Source of the DNA: Artocarpus heterophyllus | Lineage: Eukaryota > Streptophyta > Magnoliopsida > Rosales > Moraceae | Length of the DNA stretch: 64,000 nt | Direction: 5' to 3' | Assembly: GCA_025403435.1 (NCBI GenBank) | Contig: CM046353.1 | Coordinates: forward strand, 21,335,987 to 21,399,986 | In this document: positions 12,139 to 22,628 of the stretch, piece by piece | Position numbering within the stretch: position 1 is the first letter of the stretch | Layout of the letters: each line of letters begins with the position of its first letter | Program-made: the position numbers and the translations under genes | The notes under the pieces: model-generated | The model's input: the letters and a program-made list of their open reading frames with translations, nothing else | What the model was told of the DNA's origin: nothing | Databases searched by the model: none

Positions 12139-12629
12139 ATTTTTACATAAATTTACGAGTTTATGATCATGTTATATGCATAAATTTTGTGATCTCTATC
12201 TCTCCCATGCTTGAATTGAATTTTATAGAGAGATGGCACTCTAGGGTTCTATATAATATATATGTTGTCATGGATTATGTGGTGAATGTTTATTAATTAA
12301 TTATGGTTAATTTAATCATTGTTTAATTATTTATTAATTAATTAATACCGGTTATGGTTCCTTAGAGGTTAGAATGTGTATCTAGGTTTTTCACGTAATT
12401 AGATGGCAGACTATCATCTCCGTCTAGGAATTGTTATTTAATTTTCAAATTTGCAAGAATTTTTGTAATTAAATAATTATTCGGAGAAGACGGATCTAGA
12501 AGATGCATCTAGAAGAATGATGATGGCACCCCCAGGTATTTCCTGAGTCTCTAATTTTATGTTTTTGAATTGTTAAAAATAAAATTGATAAATTGTATTA
12601 AAGTTGTATTTTCTGGAATAATTTTTCCT

Positions 12630-12800
12630 ACTCGGTCGGCAGGCCGGACGTCACAGTTCGACAGGCCGAGGGTCACAGATCGACAGGCAGGACGTGTGGT
12701 CCGGCAGGCCGATAGTGGGGCAAAAATTTGGGAGCTCTGCCGGTAGGTTGAACCTTCATGATCGGCAGGCCGATCACCCAGATCGGCCTGCCGACCGAGA
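12630..12800. repeat. Palindrome array in copia A 5' leader
   Basis: About eight units in the opposite orientation to the LTR array, such as GGTCGGCAGGCCGGAC, TTCGACAGGCCGAGG, and GATCGGCCTGCCGACC at the right end. This second array of the same element lies in the transcribed, untranslated leader. Confidence 0.75.
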
Positions 12801-13287
12801 GATGCCAAATGTCCAGAAAATGTACAATTTTTCTGGTGCAGTTTTAATTTTATTTTTGAGATGATTCTGAGAAACATTAAATTTGGATATGACCGAAAAT
12901 ATGAAGTTTTTTGATTCATAACAGGATTGAAGAATTGAAGATGGGTATTGCATGAAGAAGGATACAGCTTGAGGATTCAAGGATGAAGAATCGATAAATG
13001 TTTCGATTATTCTCTTGTAATCTTTGTTTTTTCTATTCTCTAGGGTGGAACCATAATATTACGGTTATTATTATTTTGCTTGTAGCTTTGCTTGATTGCT
13101 TTGCTTGTCTGCATTATAATATGATTTACCATGTATATTGATAACATGTCATATAGGATAGGGAGTGCCGCTCATATTAAAATTGTTCATGCATAATTTT
13201 AAAATAAAACCTTGACTTCAAAAGATTGAGTGGGAGAAGGTTTTCGAAGAGGGAACCTAAGGCCTCCATCGTTGGTCCATAGGAAGA

Positions 13288-13615
13288 ACATGGTGGTCCC
13301 GACCCCTAGGAAGGGATTTCTATCATGTACCAGATTGGATCTCTGAAAGGATAAGGTATTTTAGTATGATTTATGGTTGCACACCCCTAGGTGGTGATTT
13401 TAAATCATGGATAAAATATTGAAACGATGGTTATACACTCACGTTAATTTTATTATTAACCTCCCCTAGGAGCTCTGTTAATAAAATTAATGGCCAAAGA
13501 AACGATTATTAGTATATGCTGGATCATACGGGTCCTGGATGGCATATATTAATTAGGAGGGGATTCATGTTCCTGATTGAATTTGGCATGATTCCCCTAG
13601 GAGCTTGTTGAATTC
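13288..13615 (+). other. Four CCCCTAGG hairpins in the copia A leader
   Basis: CCCCTAGG occurs at 13303, 13384, 13463 and 13594. Each copy lies in the apical part of an inverted repeat. Stem pairs are ACATG 13288 with CATGT 13324 (plus TCCC/GGGA); ATGATTTA 13366 with TAAATCAT 13401; TTATTAAC 13453 with GTTAATAA 13477; and GAATT 13579 with AATTC 13611. The motif holds the self-complementary hexamer CCTAGG. Elements C and D keep all four sites in the same order; B keeps degraded versions. The function is unknown. Position between PBS and gag fits an RNA packaging or dimerisation signal, which is an inference. Confidence 0.65.
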
Positions 13616-13765
13616 TGAGTTGGGAATTATCGTTGTAAGGTTGTGATATTTTCAAGGTTTTGACACATAAACACATTTGTATGATTTTACATGATTGTGT
13701 TATCTAACTAATTATTATATATGTTTGCTTATGTTTGGTATATGATTCTTTATTGTAGATTGAAA

Positions 13766-15330
13766 ATGTCTAAAAATGCTTTATCATCGATACTTGACAA
13801 AAACTAATTAACCGGTGAGAATTGTAATGATTGAAAACGGAACCTGGACATCGTCCTATCCTTTGAGAAACAGAAATATGTACTAACAACTCCTTTTCCT
13901 CCCGAGCCTACGGGAGACTCAAGTAATGAGCAATTCCAAGCGTACGATAGCTGGAAAGATGCTAATGATCAGGCCCGCTGCTATGTTATGGCTAGCATGA
14001 ACAACGTGCTACAGGCTCAACATCAGGATTATGAGACTGCGAAGTAGATCTTGGATAATCTTGAAGATATGTTCGGAGGCCAGGCCATAACAAAGCAGCA
14101 AGGGGCGCTTTGGAAACTCTTAAATTGTAGACAGAGACCGGGGACATCTGTAAAAGAGCACATGATGTTGGTCATGGGTTACCTCGCTGAGGCTCAAACC
14201 AATGGAGCTGACATCGATGCTGAAACTCAGATGACTATGGTCTTTGAGACTCTGCCTAAGGAATTTATTCCATTTAGAGCTACTTCTAATTTAAGTAATA
14301 GACGGGATATGACCTTAACAGAACTGATGAAACAGTTACAGGAGTTCGAACTGCTGATCAAGGAGTCTCCTGCTGGTGGTGAGGCCAACATGGTAGCTGC
14401 TTCTGGTTCCAATCCTAACTCAGGGAATAGAAAGAAGCAACGGGCCAAGAATGGGAAGTCTTCTATTCCTGCTGCTACCAAGAGCAAGAAGAAGAAGAAG
14501 AAGAACCCAAAGAAGCTTAAGTGCTTCTTCTGTGGTAAGGTCGGGCATATAAAGAAGCATTGCAAGGACTTCCTTTCCAAGGGAGGTAGGTGTGATCTTC
14601 TATATTTAGAAACTTGTTTAGTTGAGGAATCCAGTGACATCTGGGTCATAGATTCCAGTGCAACTAATCATGTTTGTGTTTCTTTGCAGGGATTCAAAGA
14701 AACGAGAAGTCTACTACGTGAAGACTTAACGCTTCGAATGGGCGATGGATCCTTGGTCTCAGTGAAAACAGTGGGAGATGTCCATCTTTACTTTGATAAT
14801 TATAGGAATTTAATTTTGCGAGATTGTTTTTATGTTCCTAAATTTAAAAGAAATTTAATTTTTGTATCTTCTTTATTTAAAGACTCCTACGTGGTATCTT
14901 TTAATGAAAAAGTGGTAATTCGTAAAAATAAATCTTTTATCTGTTCTGGATGGATGCAAAATAATCTATATTTTATCAAACCTAAGATGGACTTATTGCT
15001 TAATGCTGAGATAAATGATAATGACTCAAAAAGACTTAAAACTTCTCACTCTAATAAGACTTATCTTTGGCATTTGCGCCTTGGCCATATTAACCTGAAT
15101 AGGATTCAAAGGTTGGTAAGGGATGGACCTTTAAGTCACTTAAAGGTGGAATCTATACCTCAATGTGAATCTTGTTTGGAGGGTAAAATGACCAAAAGAC
15201 CATATGGGTCTAAGGGAAAAATAAGGCCGAAGGGGTTATAGAACTTGTGCATAGTGATGTTTTCAGACCGATGAACATCCGGGCACAAGAAGGGTATGAG
15301 TACTTCGTCACTTTTATTGACGATTACTCA
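13766..15330 (+). pseudogene. Copia A gag-protease-integrase (truncated, interrupted)
   Basis: The frame starts at ATG 13766 (MSKNALSSILDKN) and meets a TAA at 13805 and a TAG at about 14047. From 14051 it is open to 15241. It covers gag, a lysine-rich stretch, the CCHC zinc knuckle CFFCGKVGHIKKHC, the protease region (VIDSSATNHVC, where the usual Gly after DS is Ser), and the integrase zinc-binding region (HLRLGHINLNRI then CESCLEGKMTKRP). One extra base near 15220 shifts the frame. The integrase core starts in another frame and is cut at about 15330. It normally encodes the particle protein, protease and integrase of a copia element. This copy cannot make a working polyprotein. Confidence 0.9.
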
Positions 15331-15354
15331 GGGATCCATGTATAAATTATATAT

Positions 15355-16250
15355 ATATCTTAAATGTATAGTATTTTGATGTGATAATACATGACTTATA
15401 GACTCAGTATCTGATTCTCAGCTTTGCTTCTCAAAAGCAAAGCATGCCTTATGTAAAAAACCCAAACTACCCTCATGTAAAATAAACTTGCATATAAAAT
15501 TTTTGTCCAGGGGGCTCCGCCCCATACAACCCCTGGGAGGGGGGTGGTAACCCCCCTCCCAACCTCCACGTCGATCTTACCATGAAGGTTAATCTGCGTA
15601 CAACCTCTGCGTAGGGGCAATCTGTGTTAGGATAATAATTAAGCTCCACACATACTAACAATGCCTACAAGAAAAAAAAATTTAAAAAAAAATGGAAAGA
15701 AAAGAAAAAAAAGCTTGTTAGGCCTATTGCAATGTGATGTGCATGGGGGAATCTAATGCCATGTCCACTCACAAGTGAATATGGCATGTCTATATATTAT
15801 ACAATATTTAATTCTTACATGTATCAAATAATGTATATAATAAATGTATAGTATTTTGATGTGATAATACATGACCTACAGATTCAGCATCTGATTATCA
15901 ACTTTACTTCTCAAAAGCAAAGCATGCCTACAAGGAAAAAAATAAAAAAATAAAAAGAAATGAAAAGAAAAGAAAAAGAAAAAAAAATTTACCAGGCCTA
16001 TTGTGGTGTGATATGCATTGAGGAAATCTAATGCCATATTCACTCACGGGTGAATATGGCATGTATATATATTATATAATATTAGATTCTTATATGTATT
16101 AAATAATATATCTATTAAATGTATAGTCTTTTGATGTGATAATACATGACTTACAATGGGCCTTACATGACTTACTGGAGAATGTCATACTCAGCCATGT
16201 TCACCCGTAAATGAATATGGAAAAATATATCTAAATATATATATATATAT
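15355..16250. repeat. Tandem repeat block inside the hAT element (unit about 245-276 bp)
   Basis: AAATGTATAGTATTTTGATG recurs at about 15364 and 15841 and, with one change, at 16117. Each is followed by TGATAATACATGAC. Units share the CAAAAGCAAAGCATGCCT block, an A-rich run and ATTCACTC-GTGAATATGGC inverted repeats. The first interval is longer because of an inserted segment (15450-15660). The last unit is incomplete. An AT dinucleotide run closes the block near 16232. Confidence 0.75.
15450..15660 (-). mobile_element. 211-bp insertion within the tandem repeat
   Basis: Compared with the neighbouring unit, 211 bp interrupt the tandem repeat, with ATGCCT on both sides (15444-15449 and 15661-15666). 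On the minus strand it begins TGTTAGTATGTGTGG, as an LTR would, and contains a GC-rich inverted repeat around GGGGGCTCCGCCCC and GGAGGGGGGT-ACCCCCCTCC. Its class is not clear: a short LTR-like or foldback element. Confidence 0.6.
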
Positions 16251-16257
16251 ATATGAA

Positions 16258-16642
16258 ATTGGGCCATAATGGGCATTCGTTGGGCTGGCCCATTGTGCCC
16301 ATTGTGGGCCTGTATGGGCCTAGATGGGTTGGCGCATTGTGGGCCTAGATGGGCCAGCCCATTGTGAGCCTAGATGGTCCGCCCTGGCCCAGCCTAGGCC
16401 CAGCCTAGCCCGGCCCAGACCCAGCCTAGCCCGGCCCAGCCCCGCCCAGGCCCAGCCTAGCCCGGCCCAGCCCATGATTTTCCATGGGCCGTGCCGGGCC
16501 GGCCCATGGCCGACATATATTGGCCCAACCTAGCCCACCAGTATTTATGGGCCGTGTCGGGCCGTGAACAGTGCCCGGCCCATTACTGTAGTAGGACGGG
16601 CAAGGGCCGGCCCATGGGCCCCGGCCTATTATTGCATCTCTA
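16258..16642. repeat. hAT right GGCC-rich subterminal region and terminal inverted repeat
   Basis: About 385 bp of GGGCC, GGCCCA and CCCGGCCCAG repeats ending in the right terminal inverted repeat. It has the same motif vocabulary as 7634-7845 but is longer. The short open frames here reflect the repeat and are not genes. Confidence 0.8.
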
Positions 16643-16650
16643 TCTCTTCC
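16643..16650. repeat. hAT right target-site duplication TCTCTTCC
   Basis: Eight bases identical to 7626-7633, directly outside the right terminal inverted repeat. Confidence 0.92.
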
Positions 16651-19400
16651 ATATAAAGCGTAAGCATAAAGTATCTAAAACAGGCCTGCGTATCACACAA
16701 ACAAGGCCACCTACCTAAAATTCTCTCTTTTTGACAAAAGAATTGTTCAGTGATCAAACTTCAAACTGCCACACAATAATTTCCCCATAAATACACCACT
16801 CGTTTTGAAATCGAAGATCTACCTGATAGGAATCTATATAATATATCAAAGGTGGTAGTAGTAATAATAGTAATAATAGTAATAATAAGATAAGTAAACA
16901 AACAAAACATAAACAAAGCAAACCGAAGCCAGACAGTACAAGCATTATTAGTGTCGTTTTTAAACTTTGGAGGTGGGAAGATTTTAAAAAATGACTCATG
17001 GTTTGATATCATTTGTAATCTTTTTTTTTTCACCATCATTTCTTAGACTTATAGCCCACTTGTAATTTGTTCATTGGACTTTAAATTTAGATAATTTATA
17101 CCCTGAACTTAGAAATATGTAGAAAATTATCCCATGTCAATTTTTTTACAAAAATTAATATTTAATTTCATATGAATTATTGATTAATGACATAAATTAT
17201 CATTTTTATATCTTTTAATCCAAATTATGTGATTGCAATCTTTGATTGAGTTATATATATATTATTTAAGATAATAATTGAGGTCTTTAAAACAAAAGCT
17301 TTTATTAACTTTGTTTTAAACATCGCTTTAGGTTAACGTTTATTAAAAAAAAAAAAACCATTCGTGATCGTAATTAATCTCATGTGAAAATTATATATTA
17401 GTTTATGCCAAAAAAATAAAATTGTCATCAATGGATGGTGACTCACTACAAATTTATCAGTTTGTAAAGCTAATTGTAAAAATTAAAAGTTTAAAAGACA
17501 AATTAAAAATATGCAATATGTTTAGATTGAACAATGCCAAAAAAAAAAAAAAAAAGTCTTATACATCACATGATGACACGCTATAAATTTAAAATGTTCT
17601 TTTAAAAAAGAGGATCAACTACTATTAATTCTCATTAAATAAAGGAAATTCTCAAAAAAGGAATATCAACTAGTGTATCTCCCGATTCTAAAAAAAAAGG
17701 TCTCTCTGTTAATTTGTGGTATGCTGATTCTGTATATAATAAAACTATTATATCACTCTTTTCCTTAAAAAAAATATTAATTTATATTGCTCTCGCTTCA
17801 CCCAAAAAAAAAAAAAAGAAAGAAAATTAAAAAAAGATTGTTGTGGTGACAATGATAGATGCGCAGAGAGGGGTGGGTCATGGGTGGCTGAGAATTGCAG
17901 GCGATGGGTGGATCATGGGTGTTGGGTTCATTGGTGAGGGCCGGGATCGCTGGAATGATGACAGATTCACCGGCAGGGGCTATAGGGACGGAGTTAAAAA
18001 AATTGGTAAGGGAACTGGTTGTGTAATTGAACTAATAAACTGAAGGAAAAAATTGATTTTAAGAAGCACAATACAATTTCAAGAGAATGAAATGTAATTT
18101 TAAAGGTGGCAATTTTTATAAGAAAAACATATCATCTTATGTGGCTCCATCCCGATGGGCTGAGGTCATGGTGATGAGAGAGATCGTGGGAAGGAGAGAG
18201 AGAGGAAGAAAGAAAATGATGAAAAGAAGTTTTTTTTGTTCAATTTTGAGCCTTGTTTGGGTTGTTTTCAAATTGTTTTTTATTTTGTTATAGACCAAAA
18301 AAAAGTTTTAAAACTATTTTAATTATTCGTTTTTGAGAAACAGAGAAAAACATCCCAAAAACAAAACAAAGCAGGCCCAATTGTTGTACTCACGATTCAA
18401 GGGGAAAAAAAAAATTTAACTCTTCCAATGTTCATTACTTTCTAAAGAAAAAAAGAAAACATTTAACATTCAGGTTTTAGCCACCAAGGTGGTTGTTGTT
18501 GTTGCTTCTTCTTTTTCTTTTTTTTTTAAGCAAAGCCACCAAGAGCATTGGAAAAAAGGTTTTTGTATTGGAGAAGAAAACAAAGACTAAACAGACGAAA
18601 CCGGACAGCGTTTCGGGTCTTCCTGTTTGAAGAGACATGTAAGATTCTACATCCGCACTTTTGACCCTCTCATTTTCTTTTCCTTTTTTTTTTTTCCTTG
18701 TGTCTTTTTCCGTTTCATATTCCCGCGGAAAAGAACATACGGGACGGGGATAATTTTAAATCTTCTTTGCACGGACGTTTCTTCTTGTTGTTTTTTCCTA
18801 AAATCCCTTTGAGAACTCCAATAATATTCCCCTTCTTTGAAGAGGGAGTTTTTTGCTGGTCAAATGCACCATAAGACGCCAACATGTTCAGAGTTTCCAC
18901 GTTCTCAAACGTCGAATATTCAAGGTCCCTTTTCCCTGCTCATGCCCTTCAAAGTTTTCCCGGGAAAATTTAATAAAGAAACACAATAAAACCGATAGTT
19001 TATTTCAAAAATTTTCTTGGCGAGTTGATTTTCTCGAGATAACCCATCTGGGCTGCCAACCCATCTCAAGGATTGCCACCTTTTATTTTATGTTTGGATA
19101 CGATCTCTTCATGAATGCCGAACCAAACCATCTTCCTTCATTTGTGGTAATTCTTTTGCTTTTATTCTTTTGGAACAAAATACATTGCAGATTATCGATC
19201 ATGCATTCTTTTACTGTCTAGTCTTTTTATTGTCTATGTGAACTTCTATGTTAATTTTGATATTGGAACAACATTTTATTGTCTTTTTGTTCTTGTTAAA
19301 TGATCGATGGATTTGTTCATATGTTTTCCCTTTTGAATGTATGGTCTTTAACTCATTATATAAGGTCTAATTGAAGCGATTTTCATCTGATTGTTTGTAT
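16651..19400. other. Intergenic stretch, no gene recognised
   Basis: AT-rich with A-homopolymers and a TAA/TAG trinucleotide run near 16855-16890. A G-rich open frame at 17843-18043 and other short frames have no recognisable domain. Positions 18390-18570 resemble 600-760. The part after about 18600 may hold the promoter and 5' untranslated region of the 5-phosphatase pseudogene, but I cannot place a start. Confidence 0.5.
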
Positions 19401-20523
19401 ATATACGTATTGTCTTTGTAGGTTGGTGATTTTTGGCCATTCTCATTGATAATAGAAGCCCTGTTTCTGGGATGAGTATTGGGAACAAAGATAAGAAAAG
19501 AAGGTTACTTCCTATTCCTATTAACTTCTTCAAAATGGTGATTTTTCTTTGAGGCAATATTCTGCATTCTTTTAATTACTTTTCTTCATTCAATTAAAAC
19601 TTACTTCTATCTAACTTTTGTTTCTTCTTTTGTCTGTGACTTTAGACTTTCATTCAGAAAATTTTCTCAAGGGAGAGGGACGAAAGGAAAACGATGAAAA
19701 GATCATCGGAATCGGATTCTATTGGTGAGCGCTATTTGTGATGGGTATCTTTTTGTCCAAGCAAACGTGAAAGAATATAATGTGCTAAGTCTGTCTTCTC
19801 AAAGGTATGTAGGGCTTATTTCTGACTAGCATAGAGATTCTTGTCTTCTATGGTCAGACATATATACCATTCCAATATTCCAGTTTCTTTAGCTAGCAAA
19901 TGCAATATTAGTACTTTCATTTCTTTTCTAATGGAACAGTTTTTTTTCTTTCCTTCCCCTTTATATTTGGAACGGACTGGATTGTACTGTAAAGAGAATT
20001 CAATTCACTTTGTTGAAAAAAAAAAGATAATGACCATCAAGAAAATGGGATAAGCATAACTGCAATTTGATCCAATATAGCGAATGTATTCATCTTTAAA
20101 TTTTAAGCTAGTGTGAGGAAGTGGGGATGGTACATTTCTCTCTCCCTCTCTCTCTCTCAACACACTCTCTTTTAATTTTGGTTATATTCTTTTCTCTCTC
20201 GTTGCTCCTTATGCATTTTCTACTAGTGGTTGTAGATAATAAATTGGATTACTTTATGTTTGTGTCACGAATTTTAAGTAAAGGCAATCAGTTCCACTTG
20301 AGAGCTTCCTTGGTTAAACTTCTACTTGTTTCTTAAGTATAATCTTCCTAGGGCAACTGCTTGCTTTTCCTTGCAGAAGTAGAGTCCGAGTCCATGTTCG
20401 TACATCCTAGTAGTGAAGGTCAACATTGAGTCCTACTGGTAATCACAAACAACTTTTCCTTCTGTCTTACCTCTTACTTCATCTATAAGGACAGACAATC
20501 TAATTTTCTGGCTTTGTGTTTAG

Positions 20524-20628
20524 AGTTTTTGAAGCAACATGGAATGCAGGAGGAATATCTCCCCACAACGGTCTTAATTTGGATGAATTACTTCTCATTG
20601 ATAATCCATTAGGCATATATGTGCTGGG
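20524..20628 (+). other. 5-phosphatase pseudogene exon (ATWNxGG block)
   Basis: The acceptor TTTAG precedes it and GTATAT follows. It translates to the start of the catalytic domain ([11 protein letters not shown] to IYVLG) without an internal stop. It joins in frame to the exon at 21005 through a split Gly codon. Confidence 0.8.
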
Positions 20629-21004
20629 GTATATCCTCTCCCACTTCCTTTTGCTGTAGTTCTGACTAAAATTTAAATGACTGTGATAACTATGCTGTTA
20701 TGCTTTTCTCTAACTGCTGTTAATTTCTTCTTCATGATACGAAAGGTTCCATCATGATTTCTGTCTTCATTCTCTCTTCAGCCCATCAAATAACTTTTAA
20801 TGCCATAAGTGATCTGGATTCTGTTTTGAGTTTAAATTTTGAAGATATTGTGTCATGGAAAATTCCAAAACAATAACTGTAGAAGGGAAATTTTGTATTG
20901 TTTCTGTTCTTGCAATTGGATAGTTGCTTTCTTTGTCACTTAAATTTTCTTCTGCAGCAAATAGAAATTTAATAAGTATTTATATCACTCTCTTAAGCTA
21001 TCAG

Positions 21005-21508
21005 TTTCCAGGAAATTGTTCCTCTGAATGCTGGAAATGTGCTAGTCATAGAAGATAATGAACCGGCAGCAAAATGGCTAGCTTTAGTGAATCAGTCACT
21101 AAACAAACCATCCAAAGTGGTTCCAAGGTGAATGACTAGTGTTGGGGCGTCACTATTCTTCGCAAAGCCTTCCCTAAGAAAGATCAGTAAAGCTTTCAGA
21201 ACAGAAAGCAAAAGCAGACTAAAGGCTTGTAAGTGTGCTGCTGAACTTGAAAGGAAGCATGTCAAGGACTTCTGTTGCCCACTACAACAATCAAACATAA
21301 GTGTGGTCGACTTTTCTTCTGACGAGGATGAAGAGGGACCTAATGGATTTGATATCTTGAACAGCCAGATGAAGTACAGCCTTGTAGCGAGCAAGCAAAT
21401 GGTGGGATTTTCGTTACAATTTGGATGAGGATGGAGCTTGTTCAATATGTTAGTCACATGCGAATCTGCTGCATTAGTCGCAGGATCATGGGCTGTCTCG
21501 GCAACAAG
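21005..21508 (+). other. 5-phosphatase pseudogene exon with stop and frameshift
   Basis: Runs from [12 protein letters not shown] to the Asn-Lys before the donor. TGA at 21129-21131 interrupts it in frame. A missing base near 21407 (GGATTTTCG) then shifts the downstream part, where the other frame reads [17 protein letters not shown]. The donor reads AACAAGTTAGT, which seems to lack one G. Confidence 0.8.
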
Positions 21509-21582
21509 TTAGTGCTAGAACTTTATAGGGATGATTATAATCTTACATATGTGTCGTGATGATATGGATTGTCTCTTTGCAG

Positions 21583-21772
21583 GGCTGCATGTCTGTGAGC
21601 ATTCAGTTACATTGGACAAGCTTCTGCTTTGTCTGCAGTCACTTGGCATCTGGAGGGAAAGAGGGCGATGAACTTAGAAGAAATCTTGATGTCATAGAGA
21701 TACTTAAAAACACACAATTTCCCAAAATTTGCAGAACACCATACAGTAGAATGCCAGAGAGAATTCTGGATC
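21583..21772 (+). other. 5-phosphatase pseudogene exon (CSHLASG block)
   Basis: The best-kept exon. TTGCAG precedes it and GTGAGT follows. It encodes [20 protein letters not shown] and on to [12 protein letters not shown] without a break. Confidence 0.85.
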
Positions 21773-21890
21773 GTGAGTGAGAAATCTTACTATTTTATGA
21801 CTAAATATTTGAATTTTTAGAAAATTCTTTTTCATTATCTGTCCAAGTTTTTAACTGTTTTCTAATTTATCTATTTCAAAATGGCTCTAG

Positions 21891-21998
21891 TCGGATCATG
21901 TGGCTTGGGACCTGAACTACCGGATCACTCTGAGCTACTCCAAGACACGAAAACTTCTAGAGGATAAAAACTGGGATGCTCTCTTTGACAATGATCAG
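21891..21998 (+). other. 5-phosphatase pseudogene exon with broken WLGDLNYR site
   Basis: TGGCTTGGGACCTGAAC lacks one base relative to codons for WLGDLN, so the normal frame hits TGA. Reading on in the shifted frame gives LNYRITLSYSKTRKLLED and ends at a GTATTG donor. Confidence 0.82.
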
Positions 21999-22395
21999 GT
22001 ATTGGCACAAATTTACTAGGAAATTTAATATCTGGAGCATGCATAAAATAGGAAGCATATCATCAATATTGAGCATTTTTAATTGTCAAAAACAAGTTGG
22101 AAAGGCGTCTTTGGAACTCAAGCACATTCCAAACACTTTTAATATTAACCATTTCAGGCCACTGCAGAACATGTAAGCCACTTATAAGATTCTAAGATGA
22201 TTATGTTACAGAAACGTATAATTCCTTCACTCCCCATTTTCTGATGAGAGTTTTGTTGTTGCCATTGAATGTGTTTGGTGTTTTCCTATTTATTTGTTCA
22301 AAAATACTGATTTTGAACTGTTGATTTCAGTTTTGATTGAATGTATACAATTTGTTTATCTCTTAGATTTTTCTTCATCTATTTTGTATGCATGG

Positions 22396-22543
22396 CTCAA
22401 GATTGAGAGGGAAGCAGGGCGTGTTCAATGGATGGAAACAAGGAAAAATTTACTTTGCACCAACATACAAAGGACTCTTATAACTCAGACACTTATGCCA
22501 GAGAGGTATGTAAATCAAAGAGCAAACGGAGAACTCCAACTTG
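22396..22543 (+). other. 5-phosphatase pseudogene exon with two frame breaks
   Basis: Three frames in turn match the family: KIEREAGRV, then NGWKQGKIYFAPTYK, then DSYNSDTYARE and KSKRRTPT. The breaks lie near 22421-22426 and 22471. The expected AG acceptor directly before 22396 is absent (CATGG). Confidence 0.75.
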
Positions 22544-22628
22544 GTATGTATGCTAAAATAATATGATCTTACGCTTCAATGATTACTTAACAAACAACAA
22601 GCAAGTCCAACTAAGTTACAAATTGCAG

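Larger units (their letters stand above)
10100..15330 (+). mobile_element. Copia element A: 5' LTR, leader, gag and partial pol, 3' end lost
   Basis: A plus-strand Ty1/copia element inserted in the hAT element. It has a complete 2.02-kb 5' LTR, a primer-binding site, a 1.6-kb leader, gag, protease, and integrase only as far as its first catalytic region. Homology to sister element D stops near 15330, just after the reading FIDDYS. Reverse transcriptase, RNase H and the 3' LTR are missing, so the right target-site duplication cannot be checked. The bases before the LTR are AGTAA. Confidence 0.9.
7634..16642 (-). mobile_element. hAT-superfamily DNA transposon, 9.0 kb with nested insertions
   Basis: Both ends are visible. 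The left end reads TAGTGATGCAAGAACAGG and the right end, on the complementary strand, TAGAGATGCAATAATAGG. A perfect 8-bp target-site duplication TCTCTTCC flanks it at 7626-7633 and 16643-16650, the length expected for hAT elements. Both subterminal regions are packed with GGCC/GGGCC motifs. Between them are a minus-strand hAT transposase relic (8099 to about 10060), a nested copia retrotransposon from 10100, and a tandem-repeat block (15355-16250). The transposase is broken, so the element is now non-autonomous. Confidence 0.92.

Noticed and set aside
14227..14649. 140-codon minus-strand open frame
   Set aside because: It is antisense to the lysine-rich gag linker of copia A. The same antisense frame appears at 58447-58869 opposite copia D gag, so it is conserved only through the sense protein.
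17843..18293. Gly-rich and Lys/Arg-rich short plus-strand frames
   Set aside because: No family resemblance, and low-complexity composition.
18853..19221. 122-codon plus-strand frame upstream of the 5-phosphatase relic
   Set aside because: It does not match the N-terminus of that family, and no other domain is recognisable.
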